A stretch of 64,000 nt of DNA, taken from the NCBI RefSeq assembly GCF_001424875.1, contig NZ_LMCT01000001.1, forward strand, positions 424,886 to 488,885. Direction: 5' to 3'. The notes beneath the pieces are model-generated. The model searched no databases. It saw only the letters and a list, made by a program, of their open reading frames with translations, and was not told where the DNA came from. Source of the DNA: Kitasatospora sp. Root107 (GTDB taxonomy: Bacteria > Actinomycetota > Actinomycetes > Streptomycetales > Streptomycetaceae). Shown here piece after piece: positions 34,532 to 43,428 of this stretch; the first letter of the stretch is position 1, and every line of letters begins with the position of its first letter. Made by a program: the position numbers and the translations under genes.

Positions 34532-35410
34532 TTACTCCGGCTTCGGCTTGTGCTCGGCGATCGCGGCGAACTGCTCGACCGTGAGCATCTCACCGCGCAG
34601 CTTGTGGTCGATCCCGGCGGCGGCCAGCGCCTGCTCGGCGGCGGCCGGGGAGCCGGCCCAGCCGGACAGTGCGGCCCGCAGGGTCTTCCGGCGCTGCGCG
34701 AAGGCGGCGTCCACCACCGCGAACACCTCCTTGCGGGTGGCGGTGGTCTGCGGCGGCTGACGGCGGATCAGCGAGACCAGGCCGGAGTCCACGTTCGGTG
34801 CGGGCCAGAAGACGTTCCGGCCGATCGCCCCGGCCCGCTTCACCTCGGCGTACCAGTTGGCCTTGACCGAGGGCACCCCGTACACCTTGTTGCCCGGCTT
34901 GGCGGCGAGCCGGTCGGCAACCTCGCTCTGCACCATCACCAGCGTGCGCTCGATGGTCGGGAAGGTGGCCAGCATGTGCAGCAGCACCGGTACGGCCACG
35001 TTGTACGGCAGGTTGGCGACCAGCGCGGTGGGCGGCGGTCCTGGCAGCTCGGTGACCTCCATCGCGTCACGGAGCACCAGGTCGAAGTCCTTGACCCGCG
35101 CGGGCAGCCGGGCGGCGACCGTGGTCGGCAGGTGCCGCGCCAGCAGCGGGTCGATCTCCACCGCCGTGACGTGCTTCGCCACGTCCAGCAGCGCCAGCGT
35201 CAGCGACCCGAGCCCGGGCCCGACCTCGACCACCACGTCCTCGGCCGTCACCCCGCCCGCGCGGACGATCCGGCGCACGGTGTTGCCGTCGATGACGAAG
35301 TTCTGCCCGCGCTGCTTGGTGGGCTTCACCCCGAGCGTGGCGGCCAGCTCACGGATGTCGGAGGCGCCGAGCAGGAAGCTGTCGGCCGTGGGGGTGGGGT
35401 CGCTGTTCAC
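34532..35410 (-). CDS. rsmA: 16S rRNA m6,2-A1518/A1519 dimethyltransferase
   Basis: 292 aa. [18 protein letters not shown] opens the KsgA domain, the SAM motif is [17 protein letters not shown], and the catalytic motif IV is ANLPYN. It dimethylates two adenosines near the 3' end of 16S rRNA; loss causes kasugamycin resistance (also named ksgA). It lies directly after tatD with a 20-bp gap. Confidence 0.96.
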   Translation of the reverse strand: MNSDPTPTADSFLLGASDIRELAATLGVKPTKQRGQNFVIDGNTVRRIVRAGGVTAEDVVVEVGPGLGSLTLALLDVAKHVTAVEIDPLLARHLPTTVAARLPARVKDFDLVLRDAMEVTELPGPPPTALVANLPYNVAVPVLLHMLATFPTIERTLVMVQSEVADRLAAKPGNKVYGVPSVKANWYAEVKRAGAIGRNVFWPAPNVDSGLVSLIRRQPPQTTATRKEVFAVVDAAFAQRRKTLRAALSGWAGSPAAAEQALAAAGIDHKLRGEMLTVEQFAAIAEHKPKPE

Positions 35411-35430
35411 CCCCCAAGGATACGAGCCGC

Positions 35431-36300
35431 TCAGTACCCGAAGGCGCGGGCCGTGTTGGCGGCGATCGCGGTGGCCAGGCCGTCGTCGGAGAGGCCCAGT
35501 GTGGCCGCCATCGAGCGCAGGGTGATCGGGATCAGGTACGGCGCGTTGGGGCGGCCGCGGTACGGGTGCGGGGTGAGGAACGGCGCGTCGGTCTCGATCA
35601 GCACCCGGTCCAGCGGGGTGGCCAGCAGCGCGTCCCGGAGCGGCTGGTTGGCCTTGAAGGTGACCGGCCCGGCGAAGGACAGGTACCAGCCGTGCTCGGC
35701 GCAGACCTTGGCCATCTCGGCGTCGCCGGAGTAGCAGTGGAAGACCGTGCGCTCGGGGGCGCCCTCGGCCAGCAGGACGTCGATCACGTCCTGGTGCGCC
35801 TCCCGGTCGTGGATCACCAGCGCCTTGCCGTGCCGCTTGGCGATCTCGATGTGCCGGCGGAACGACTCCTTCTGGATGTCCACGCCCTCGGGCCCGGTCC
35901 TGAAGTAGTCCAGACCGGTCTCGCCGACCGCGAGCACCTGGGGCAGCGCGGCGAGGCGGTCTATCTCGGCCAGGGCCGCCTCCAGCGCGGGCGAGCCACC
36001 GGGCTCCCTGCGCTGCCCCGACCAGCCGTCGGGGTCGCCGAGCACCAGCCGGGGCGCCTCGTTGGGGTGCAGCGCGACGGCCGCGTGGACCTGCTCGAAC
36101 TCCGCCGCCAGCTCGGCCGCCCAGCGGGAGCCGGCCACGTCGCAGCCCACCTGGACCACGGTGGTCACCCCCACCGAGGCGGCCTTGGCCAGGCTCTCGG
36201 CGGGGGTGCCGGACTGCATGTCCAGATGGGTGTGCGAGTCGGCGACCGGCACCCCGAGGGGCACGGGCAGCGGCGGCGGGGTCGAGCGGTCGTCGGCCAT
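35431..36300 (-). CDS. TatD family metal-dependent hydrolase (DNase)
   Basis: 289 aa. The metal site begins with DSHTHLDM near residue 22, followed by [35 protein letters not shown] and [14 protein letters not shown]. TatD proteins are Mg-dependent 3'-5' nucleases. The ATG at 36300 overlaps the metG stop by one base (TGATG). In mycobacteria this slot is tatD-rpfB-rsmA; here no rpfB-like gene intervenes. Confidence 0.94.
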   Translation of the reverse strand: MADDRSTPPPLPVPLGVPVADSHTHLDMQSGTPAESLAKAASVGVTTVVQVGCDVAGSRWAAELAAEFEQVHAAVALHPNEAPRLVLGDPDGWSGQRREPGGSPALEAALAEIDRLAALPQVLAVGETGLDYFRTGPEGVDIQKESFRRHIEIAKRHGKALVIHDREAHQDVIDVLLAEGAPERTVFHCYSGDAEMAKVCAEHGWYLSFAGPVTFKANQPLRDALLATPLDRVLIETDAPFLTPHPYRGRPNAPYLIPITLRSMAATLGLSDDGLATAIAANTARAFGY

Positions 36301-37919
36301 CAGGCGGCGGGCTTCTCTTCCAGGCGGGGGAACAGGATCTCGCCCTTGGTCACCGTGGCGCCCACCGGCAGGCGGCCCCAGTCGGCGACGGTGGCGATGG
36401 TCTGCGCGGCCAGCGGGCCGAGCTCCGGCTCCGCACCGAGCGACTCCCAGAGCTTCTCGGCGGTGGCCGGCATCAGCGGGTTGAGCAGCACGGCGGTCGC
36501 CCGCAGCGCCTCGGCGGCGGTGTACAGGATGGTGGCGAGGCGCGCCTGCCCCTCGGCCGACTCGTCCTTCGCGACCTTCCACGGCTCCTGCTCGGTGAGG
36601 TAGCCGTTGACCTGCTTGATGAACTCGAAGACCGCCGCGATGCCACCCGCGAAGTCCAGCTCCTCGCCGATCTTCCGGTCGGCGACCTGAGCGGCCGTCA
36701 CCAGCCCGTCGGCGATGGCCTGTTCGGCCACACCGGACGCCGTGGCAGCGGGCAGCGAACCCTCGTAGTACTTGCCGACCATGGCCGCCACCCGGGAGGC
36801 CAGGTTGCCGAAGTCGTTGGCCAGCTCGGAGGTGTACCGGGCGGAGAAGTCCTCCCAGGAGAACGAGCCGTCGGTGCCGAACGGGATCGCCCGCAGGAAG
36901 TAGTAGCGGTACGCGTCCACCCCGAAGTGCGAGGTGAGCTGCTGCGGCGAGATGCCGGTCAGGTTGGACTTGCTCATCTTCTCGCCGCCGACCATCAGCC
37001 AGCCGTTGGCGACCACCCGCTTGGGCAGCGGCAGCCCGGCGGCCATCAGCATGGCCGGCCAGATCACCGCGTGGAACCGCAGGATGTCCTTGCCGACCAG
37101 GTGCACCGAGGCCGGCCACAGCTCGGCGAACCGCTCCGGGTCGGCGCCGTACCCGGCGGCGGTGATGTAGTTCAGCAGCGCGTCCACCCAGACGTAGAGG
37201 ACGTGCTTCTCGTCCCAGGGCAGCGGAATGCCCCAGTTGAAGGTGGAGCGAGAGATCGAGAGGTCCTTGAGGTCCTGCTCGACGAAGCGCAGCACCTCGT
37301 TGCGGGCCGACGCGGGCGCGATGAAGTCGGGGTTCTGGGCGTAGAACTCCAGCAGCTTCGGGCCGTACGCGGAGAGCCGGAAGAAGTAGTTCTCCTCCTC
37401 CAGCCACTCGACCGGCTTCTTGTGTACCGGGCAGAGCTTCTCGTCCGCGGTGGCGCCGGGCAGCAGCTCGCCCGGGATCTTGTACTCCTCACAGCCGACG
37501 CAGTACGGGCCCTCGTAACCGCCCTTGTAGATCTCGCCCTTGTCGAAGAGCCCCTGGACGAACTCCTGCACGCGGTCGGTGTGCCGCTGCTGGGTGGTCC
37601 GGATGAAGTCGTCGTTGGCCACGTTGAGGTGCTGCCAGAGCGGCTTCCACTCCTCCTCGACCAGCTTGTCGCACCACTGCTGCGGGGTGACCCCGTGAGT
37701 GTCCGCCGTCCGCATGATCTTCTGGCCGTGCTCGTCGGTACCGGTCAGGTACCACACCTTCTCCCCGCGCTGGCGGTGCCAACGCGTGAGGACGTCCCCG
37801 GCAACGGTGGTGTACGCGTGGCCCAGGTGCGGGCGATCGTTCACGTAGTAGATCGGGGTGGAGACGTAGTAGGCCGAGTTCGATGCCTCGGTGGTGCTGT
37901 GGTCTGCAGTGGCCGCCAT
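36300..37919 (-). CDS. metG: Methionyl-tRNA synthetase
   Basis: 539 aa class I synthetase. The HIGH motif appears as [12 protein letters not shown] near residue 31 and the KMSKS motif as [11 protein letters not shown]. The zinc-knuckle region contains [13 protein letters not shown] and LCPVHKKP, and [10 protein letters not shown] is conserved. There is no C-terminal tRNA-binding domain, as usual in actinobacteria. It heads the metG-tatD-rsmA-ispE group. A hairpin separates it from the zinc-ribbon gene upstream. Confidence 0.97.
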   Translation of the reverse strand: MAATADHSTTEASNSAYYVSTPIYYVNDRPHLGHAYTTVAGDVLTRWHRQRGEKVWYLTGTDEHGQKIMRTADTHGVTPQQWCDKLVEEEWKPLWQHLNVANDDFIRTTQQRHTDRVQEFVQGLFDKGEIYKGGYEGPYCVGCEEYKIPGELLPGATADEKLCPVHKKPVEWLEEENYFFRLSAYGPKLLEFYAQNPDFIAPASARNEVLRFVEQDLKDLSISRSTFNWGIPLPWDEKHVLYVWVDALLNYITAAGYGADPERFAELWPASVHLVGKDILRFHAVIWPAMLMAAGLPLPKRVVANGWLMVGGEKMSKSNLTGISPQQLTSHFGVDAYRYYFLRAIPFGTDGSFSWEDFSARYTSELANDFGNLASRVAAMVGKYYEGSLPAATASGVAEQAIADGLVTAAQVADRKIGEELDFAGGIAAVFEFIKQVNGYLTEQEPWKVAKDESAEGQARLATILYTAAEALRATAVLLNPLMPATAEKLWESLGAEPELGPLAAQTIATVADWGRLPVGATVTKGEILFPRLEEKPAA

Positions 37920-37942
37920 GGTCGGAAATCTTAGCGGCGCGA

Positions 37943-37982
37943 AGGAACCACCCTCGACTCGATTAGTTCGGGGGTGGCTCCT
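37943..37982 (-). terminator. Terminator of the zinc-ribbon gene
   Basis: AGGA-CCACCC (37943-37953, one mismatch) pairs with GGGTGG-TCCT ending at 37982 around a 15-17-nt loop. It is 13 bp after the zinc-ribbon stop and just upstream of metG. Confidence 0.6.
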
Positions 37983-37995
37983 CCGGGGGAGAAGG

Positions 37996-38412
37996 TCAGG
38001 CCGCGCGGCCGATCAGCGAGCGCAGCCAGGTGCCGAAGGAGCGGTGCGGCAGCCGGGTGGGCAGCGGGTGCTCCGGCTCGGCGCGGCCGGCGTAGCCCGG
38101 CGCGTGGTGCCAGGAGTGCTCGGCCGAGGCGACCCGGCCCTCCCGCATGATCCGTACGGTGTGCCCGCCGCAGCCCGGGCAGGTCGGCTTGAGCAGCGGC
38201 GAGGGCACCCGGACGCCGTTGGCGTAGTACTCGATCACGGTGTGCCCGTCCCGGGCCACGTGGTGCTCGATCCGGTAGCCCTGCTCCCACCCGTAGCCGC
38301 AGCTCAGGCAGGCGAACGAGTACGCCTCACGGACGCTCTCCACCGGCGTGTGCGGGCTGGTCGTGCTCGGCGTGTTGCTCGAGGTCGTCGGACTGCCGAT
38401 CGTGTCGCTCAT
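37996..38412 (-). CDS. Zinc-ribbon protein of unknown function
   Basis: 138 aa from an ATG at 38412 with GGAG ten bases upstream; a 50-codon upstream extension was rejected. A Ser/Thr/Pro-rich N-terminus (~25 residues) precedes two zinc-binding pairs, CLSCGYGW and CPGCGG, about 42 residues apart. VIEYYANGVRVPSPLLKPT lies between them. The C-terminus is His/Arg-rich. It may bind nucleic acid or a protein partner; no enzyme motif is visible. Confidence 0.75.
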   Translation of the reverse strand: MSDTIGSPTTSSNTPSTTSPHTPVESVREAYSFACLSCGYGWEQGYRIEHHVARDGHTVIEYYANGVRVPSPLLKPTCPGCGGHTVRIMREGRVASAEHSWHHAPGYAGRAEPEHPLPTRLPHRSFGTWLRSLIGRAA

Positions 38413-38615
38413 GACCGTCTCCCAGCGCCCGCCGGGCGTTCGCCCGGCTCGGGTCTTTCCATCCCAGGGAATGCCCGGGGCTCGCTCTCCGCCAACCGGC
38501 TTTCCGAAGCTTGGCTCCGAATTGGGAAGGCCTGTACGACAACCGGGCCAAAGCTTCAACAAGCCATGGCTTTACGGAGTGCTTCCTCCAAGGTACGCGC
38601 GTGCCGGAGCAGCCA

Positions 38616-39461
38616 CTAGCCGTGTTTTGCGGCCACCAGGGCGTCGAAAACCTCCCGCTTGGGCAGGCCCAGCTCGGCGGCGACCGAGGCGATCGCCTCC
38701 TTGCGACGCTCGCCCGCCTCCTGCTCCCGCAGAGTGACCAGCCGGGCCAGCTCGGCCGGGGTGTGCTCCTGCGGGACGGCCGGCGGGGCGCCCGCCACCA
38801 CCACGGTGATCTCGCCCCGGACACCGTCGGCGGCCCAGGCGGCCAGGTCGGCCAGACCGCCGCGCTTGATCTCCTCGTAGGTCTTCGTCAGCTCGCGGCA
38901 GACGGCGGCGGGGCGGTCGGCCCCGAAGGCGTCCGCCATCGCGGCCAGCGACTCGGCGATCCGGTGCGGGGCCTCGAAGAACACCATCGTGCGCGGTTCG
39001 GCCTTGAGCTCGCCCAGCGTCCGGGCCCGGTCGCCGCTCTTCCGGGGCAGGAAGCCCTCGAAGGTGAACCGGTCCACCGGCAGGCCGGACAGCGCCAGCG
39101 CGGTGAGCACGGCGGACGGCCCCGGCACGGCGGTGACCTTGATCCCGACGGCCACGGCGGCGTCCACCAGCCGGTAGCCCGGGTCGGAGACCGACGGCAT
39201 CCCGGCGTCGGTGACCAGCAGCACCCGGGAGCCGTTCAGCAGCGCCTCGACCAGCTCCGGGGTCCGGCCGACCTCGTTGCCCTCGAAGTACGACAGCACC
39301 CGGCCGGTCGGGGTCACCCCGAGCGCCTGGGTCAGCCGGCGGAGGCGGCGGGTGTCCTCCGCCGCGATCACGTCCGCCGTGGCCAGCTCGGTGAGCAGTC
39401 GGGGCGGCGCGTCCGAGACGTCACCGATGGGAGTTCCTGCGAGCACGAGTACGCCTGTCAC
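38616..39461 (-). CDS. rsmI: 16S rRNA 2'-O-methyltransferase for C1402
   Basis: 281 aa of the tetrapyrrole-methylase fold. Landmarks are VLVLAGTPIGDVSDAPPRL, IAAEDTRRLRRL, VTDAGMPSVSDPG and the SAM-pocket motif VPGPSAVLTALALSG, followed by FEGFLPRK. It methylates ribose of C1402 in 16S rRNA, next to the decoding site. It is divergent from the PMT gene, the same arrangement as I recall in Mycobacterium. Confidence 0.95.
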   Translation of the reverse strand: MTGVLVLAGTPIGDVSDAPPRLLTELATADVIAAEDTRRLRRLTQALGVTPTGRVLSYFEGNEVGRTPELVEALLNGSRVLLVTDAGMPSVSDPGYRLVDAAVAVGIKVTAVPGPSAVLTALALSGLPVDRFTFEGFLPRKSGDRARTLGELKAEPRTMVFFEAPHRIAESLAAMADAFGADRPAAVCRELTKTYEEIKRGGLADLAAWAADGVRGEITVVVAGAPPAVPQEHTPAELARLVTLREQEAGERRKEAIASVAAELGLPKREVFDALVAAKHG

Positions 39462-39500
39462 CCGACCATCCTCCCAGCTCTTGGCAACTACTCGGCCATC

Positions 39501-39651
39501 TACAGTCAGGGGCTCGGGGAACTGCGAGGAGATCTGGCGTTCGGGTCACTGCGAAAGTGCCTGACCACCTACGTACGGATCACCTGTTCCGAGGTCGGCG
39601 TCGCCCCACGGCGGAGCCGCCCATCAGCAGGGCCCCGAGCCCCTGACCGTA
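39501..39651. repeat. Dispersed palindromic repeat, copy B
   Basis: Ends TACAGTCAGGGGCTCGGGG (39501-39519) and near-complement (39633-39651, 18 of 19 paired) enclose a core closely matching copy C, including TCACTGCGAAAGTGCCTGAC and CACCTGTTCCGAGGTCGGCG. The right part differs: about 25 bp of unrelated sequence (CCCCACGGCGGAGCCGCCCA...) replaces the expected inner arm. It lies between the divergent rsmI and pmt genes. Confidence 0.85.
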
Positions 39652-39718
39652 AACGGCTGGGCAGCTGCAGAAGGCACAGCAGAATTGGTGACGAAAGGGG
39701 CAGGATCACAGCGATCCA

Positions 39719-39746
39719 TTGCCTGCTCAGAAGCCACCCCTACGAT
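39719..39746 (+). promoter_or_regulatory. Possible pmt promoter giving a leaderless transcript
   Basis: TTGCCT (39719-39724) and TACGAT (39741-39746) are 16 bp apart. The -10 ends seven bases before the GTG at 39754. Confidence 0.45.
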
Positions 39747-39753
39747 GTGGCGG

Positions 39754-41595
39754 GTGAGCGGCGAAAAGGGCCTTGAGGGGCCGGTTGGCGTAGACCACTC
39801 GGAGCGGGGCGGAGCCGTCCTGCCGGACGAGGCTGCCCCCGTGCCGGGGCCCCGTCCCGCAGAGCCCGAGCGGCCGAGCCGGCGGGGTGGGCTGGAACGG
39901 TTCGGCTACCGGATGCCCGAGCGGGCCGGGACGGCGGAGCGGCTGGTGCCGCCGATGCCGGACGGCCCCGGTGTGACGCCCCGTCGGGTGCCGCCGTCGC
40001 CGGTGCTGCTCCGTCTCGGCCTGCGGCTGCCGGACGCGCTGTGGTCCTGGCTGTGCCGCTGGGCCGGCTGGCTCGGCCCGCTCGCGGTGGCGCTGTTCGC
40101 CGGAGCGCTGCGGTTCAGCGGTCTGGGCGGCCCGCACTCGATGATCTTCGACGAGACGTACTACGCCAAGGACGCCTACTCGCTCTGGCAGGTCGGCTAC
40201 GAGACCAACTGGCCGGACGACTCCAACGGCAGGATCCTCTCCCCCGAGCAGTCCATCCCGTTCCGGCCCGACCCGTCGTACATCGTCCATCCGCCGGTCG
40301 GGAAGTGGATGATCGGCCTGGGCGAGCAGTGGTTCGGGATGAACCCGTTCGGCTGGCGGTTCGCGGTCGCGGTGCTCGGCACCCTCTCGGTGCTGATGAT
40401 CGCCCGGATCGGCCGCCGGCTGTTCCGCTCCACCCTGCTGGGCTCGGTGGCCGGGCTGCTGCTGGCGGTGGACGGGCTGCACTTCGTGATGAGCCGGTCG
40501 GCGCTGCTCGACCTGGTGGTGATGTTCTGGTGCCTGGCGGCGTTCGGCTTCCTGCTGCTCGACCGGGACCGGACCAGGGGGCTGGTCGCCCGTCGGCTGG
40601 AGCAGGGGGAACCGAACGGCGGCTGGTGGCTGGTCCTGGGCTGGCGTCCGTACCGGCTGGCGGCGGTGGTGTGCATCGGGCTGACCCTGGCGACCAAGTG
40701 GAGCGGGGCGTACATCCTGGGCGCGTTCATCCTGCTCAGCGTCTGCTGGGACTTCGGGACGCGACGGCTGGCCGGGATCAGGTTCCCGCTGCTGTACGCG
40801 ATCTCGGACTGCCTGTTGGCGGGGTTCCTGCTGGTGCCGGTCGCGATCGTGGTCTACGTGGCCTCCTGGACCGGCTGGTTCATGTCCAGCACCGAGCCCG
40901 GCAAGGGCGGATACGGTCGCGACTGGGCCCTGCACCGGGAGGGGCTCTCGCCCGAGTACGTCAGCGGCATCAGGATGCCGTTCCAGGTCGACCTGACCTG
41001 GGTGCCGGACGCGCTGCGCAGCCTCTGGCACTACCACGCGACGATGTGGGACTTCCACGTCGGCCTGACCAGCGCGCACACCTACCAGTCCAACCCGTGG
41101 AGCTGGCTGCTGGTCGGCCGCCCGGTCTCGTTCTTCTACGAGTCGCCCAAGATGGGCCAGTCCGGCTGCAAGGTGAACGAGTGCGCGGCCGAGGTGCTCG
41201 GGATCGGTACGCCGCTGCTCTGGTGGACGGGCCTGGTCGCGCTGCTGTACTGCCTGTACCGCTGGGTGCTGCGGCGGGACTGGCGGGCGGGCGCGATCCT
41301 GTGCGGGCTCGCCGCCGGGTACCTGCCCTGGTTCATGTACCAGCAGCGCACGATCTTCCTGTTCTACGCGGTGATCTTCGTGCCGTTCCTGGTGCTCGCG
41401 GTGACCATGATGCTCGGGGCGCTGATCGGTCCGGTGACGGCCTCCCGGGACCGGCGGATGATCGGCGGCACGGCGGCCGGACTGCTGGTCCTGCTGGTGA
41501 TGTGGAACTTCCTCTACTTCCTGCCGATCTACACCGGGCAGACCATCCCGATGGACGACTGGCGGGCCCGGATGTGGTTCAACAGCTGGATCTGA
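39754..41595 (+). CDS. pmt: Dolichyl/polyprenyl-phosphate-mannose protein O-mannosyltransferase
   Basis: 613 aa GT39 membrane enzyme with about ten to eleven helices. Following a Pro/Arg-rich cytoplasmic tail of ~85 residues, the catalytic acidic pair is in MIFDETYYAKDAYSLW. YIVHPPVGKWMIGLGEQWFG, LVVMFWCLAAFGFLLLDRDR and the large extracytoplasmic loop with YHATMWDFHVGL and YQSNPWSWLL are typical. It transfers mannose from polyprenyl-phosphate-mannose to Ser/Thr of exported proteins. The GTG start is chosen because a likely -10 lies just upstream; an ATG three codons earlier is possible. It is divergent from rsmI. Confidence 0.93.
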   Translation: MSGEKGLEGPVGVDHSERGGAVLPDEAAPVPGPRPAEPERPSRRGGLERFGYRMPERAGTAERLVPPMPDGPGVTPRRVPPSPVLLRLGLRLPDALWSWLCRWAGWLGPLAVALFAGALRFSGLGGPHSMIFDETYYAKDAYSLWQVGYETNWPDDSNGRILSPEQSIPFRPDPSYIVHPPVGKWMIGLGEQWFGMNPFGWRFAVAVLGTLSVLMIARIGRRLFRSTLLGSVAGLLLAVDGLHFVMSRSALLDLVVMFWCLAAFGFLLLDRDRTRGLVARRLEQGEPNGGWWLVLGWRPYRLAAVVCIGLTLATKWSGAYILGAFILLSVCWDFGTRRLAGIRFPLLYAISDCLLAGFLLVPVAIVVYVASWTGWFMSSTEPGKGGYGRDWALHREGLSPEYVSGIRMPFQVDLTWVPDALRSLWHYHATMWDFHVGLTSAHTYQSNPWSWLLVGRPVSFFYESPKMGQSGCKVNECAAEVLGIGTPLLWWTGLVALLYCLYRWVLRRDWRAGAILCGLAAGYLPWFMYQQRTIFLFYAVIFVPFLVLAVTMMLGALIGPVTASRDRRMIGGTAAGLLVLLVMWNFLYFLPIYTGQTIPMDDWRARMWFNSWI

Positions 41596-41714
41596 CGCAC
41601 CGTTCGCCCCTCTGTACCAGATGCGTCACAAGAGACCCGGCGATGGCGGGTACACGGAGTTCCCCCCCGTACTGTGGGTTGGATCTGACCTGACCATCGG
41701 GGGAATTCCGCACC

Positions 41715-43421
41715 ATGAACAAGGGCGCCAAGATAGGCATCGCCATCGTCTGCACCGCGCTGGTCGGCGGTGCCGGATTCGGTGCGTACAACGTCTACGA
41801 CTCACTGGCCGGGGACGACTCCGCCAAGAACCCGAAGGTCAGGACCGTGGTGGCCGAGGCGCCCAGCGCCGACCTCGCCGCGGCCGGGGCGAAGGCGTTC
41901 CTGGAGGCCTGGGCCAAGGGTGACCTGGAGGCGGCCGGGGCGCTGACCGACAAGCCGGACACCGCGATCGCCACCCTGCGGGCCTTCCAGGACAACGTGA
42001 AGCCGAGCGCCGTCACCCTCACCCCCGGTGGTGCGCCGGCCGCCTCCGCCAGCCCGTCCGCCTCCGCGAAGGCCAGCCCCTCGACGAGTGCGAGTGCCAG
42101 TGCGAGCGCAACCGCCCAGACCGGCACCGAGGTGCCGCTGAGCTTCAAGGCCCGGGTGGAGTTCGCCGGGACCACCAACGTGTGGAACTACGACGGGCGG
42201 CTCGGCCTGGTCAAGATGAGCGACGGCAAGGCCGCCGTGCACTGGACCCCGGGCGTGATCAACCCCAAGCTGGACAGCGGCGAGAGCATCGCGGTGAAGC
42301 CGGTCTTCGCCGAGCCCGCGATGGTGCTGGACCGCAACGGGAAGCCGCTGAACTACGCCTCGCTGACCCCCGCCCTGATGGCCAGGTTCAAGCAGAACGC
42401 CTCCGGTGCCCCGGAGGACGCCGGGACCGGTGTGGTGATCACCAAGGACGACGGCAGCGGCACGGCGGACAAGCTGTTCACGATCACCGACCCGAAGCCC
42501 GCGCCCTCGCTGAAGCTGACCCTGGACGGCAAGCTCCAGGCGGAGGCCGAGAAGGCGGTGGCGGCCGCGTCCAAGGGCGGCACCCTCCCGGCCTCGCTGG
42601 TCGCGATCGAGCCCAGCACCGGGAACGTGCTGGCCTTCGCCAACGCCCCGGCCGGCGGGCAGAACCGGGCCTTCCTGGCCGCGATCGCACCGGGCTCCAC
42701 CATGAAGGTGATCACGGCGGCCGCGCTGCTGGAGGCCGGGGTCAAGCCGGACGACGTCATGCCCTGCCCGGCCACCCTGAACGTGGCGGGACAGCCCTTC
42801 AAGAACGACTTCCCCGAACCGCACGAGGACTGGAAGTTCTCCCAGGATCTCGCCCAGTCCTGCAACACCGCCATGATCAAGAAGGGTCTGGAGGTGCTCA
42901 AGAGCGGCGACATGGAAGCCCTCGCCAAGGACGCCTTCGGCATCGGCCCGACCTGGAAGACCGGCATGCTGCTGGCCCCCGCCAAGGCCCCCGCACCGTC
43001 CGGGGAGAACCAGCGCGCCGCCCAGCTGATCGGCCAGGGCAGCATCACCATGAACGCCCTCACCATGGCCTCGATCTCCGCGACCGTGCAGAGCGGCACC
43101 TTCCGGCAGCCGATCCTGGTGCCCGGTGCCGAACAGCAGAAGGCCGACCGGACGCTCTCCCCGGCCACCCTGCAGGGCCTGCGCGCGATGATGAACCTGA
43201 CCGCCACCAGCGGCACCGCCGCCGTGCCGATGAGCGGTATCACCGCCGGGGCGGGCGCCAAGACCGGTACCGCCCAGGTCAACGGCCAGGCCGACGACAA
43301 CAGTTGGTTCACCGCCTACCGGGGCAACCTCGCGGTGGCCGCCGAGGTCGGCGGCGGCGGGCACGGCAGCGCGGCCGCCGGGCCGGCGGCGGCGCTGGTG
43401 CTCAAGGTCGGCAACGGCTGA
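41715..43421 (+). CDS. Penicillin-binding protein (class B-like transpeptidase)
   Basis: 568 aa. An N-terminal anchor helix (IGIAIVCTALVGGAGFGAY) precedes an NTF2/MecA-N-like domain with a Ser/Ala-rich insert near residues 110-135. The transpeptidase domain has all three motifs: SxxK in PGSTMK (~330), SxN in QSCNT, and KTG in AKTGTAQ. It cross-links peptidoglycan outside the membrane. It follows pmt by 119 bp, and its Ser/Ala-rich insert is a plausible mannosylation target. The transglycosylase domain of class A PBPs is absent. Confidence 0.93.
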   Translation: MNKGAKIGIAIVCTALVGGAGFGAYNVYDSLAGDDSAKNPKVRTVVAEAPSADLAAAGAKAFLEAWAKGDLEAAGALTDKPDTAIATLRAFQDNVKPSAVTLTPGGAPAASASPSASAKASPSTSASASASATAQTGTEVPLSFKARVEFAGTTNVWNYDGRLGLVKMSDGKAAVHWTPGVINPKLDSGESIAVKPVFAEPAMVLDRNGKPLNYASLTPALMARFKQNASGAPEDAGTGVVITKDDGSGTADKLFTITDPKPAPSLKLTLDGKLQAEAEKAVAAASKGGTLPASLVAIEPSTGNVLAFANAPAGGQNRAFLAAIAPGSTMKVITAAALLEAGVKPDDVMPCPATLNVAGQPFKNDFPEPHEDWKFSQDLAQSCNTAMIKKGLEVLKSGDMEALAKDAFGIGPTWKTGMLLAPAKAPAPSGENQRAAQLIGQGSITMNALTMASISATVQSGTFRQPILVPGAEQQKADRTLSPATLQGLRAMMNLTATSGTAAVPMSGITAGAGAKTGTAQVNGQADDNSWFTAYRGNLAVAAEVGGGGHGSAAAGPAAALVLKVGNG

Positions 43422-43428
43422 CGGAGGC

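Noticed and set aside
37920..37995. T-box or other riboswitch in front of metG
   Set aside because: The gap is too short and contains only a simple terminator hairpin for the upstream gene.
38431..38448. Hairpin GCCGGGCG-TT-CGCCCGGC upstream of the zinc-ribbon gene
   Set aside because: A clean stem, but it is short, GC-only and 19 bp from the start codon; chance formation is likely at this GC content.
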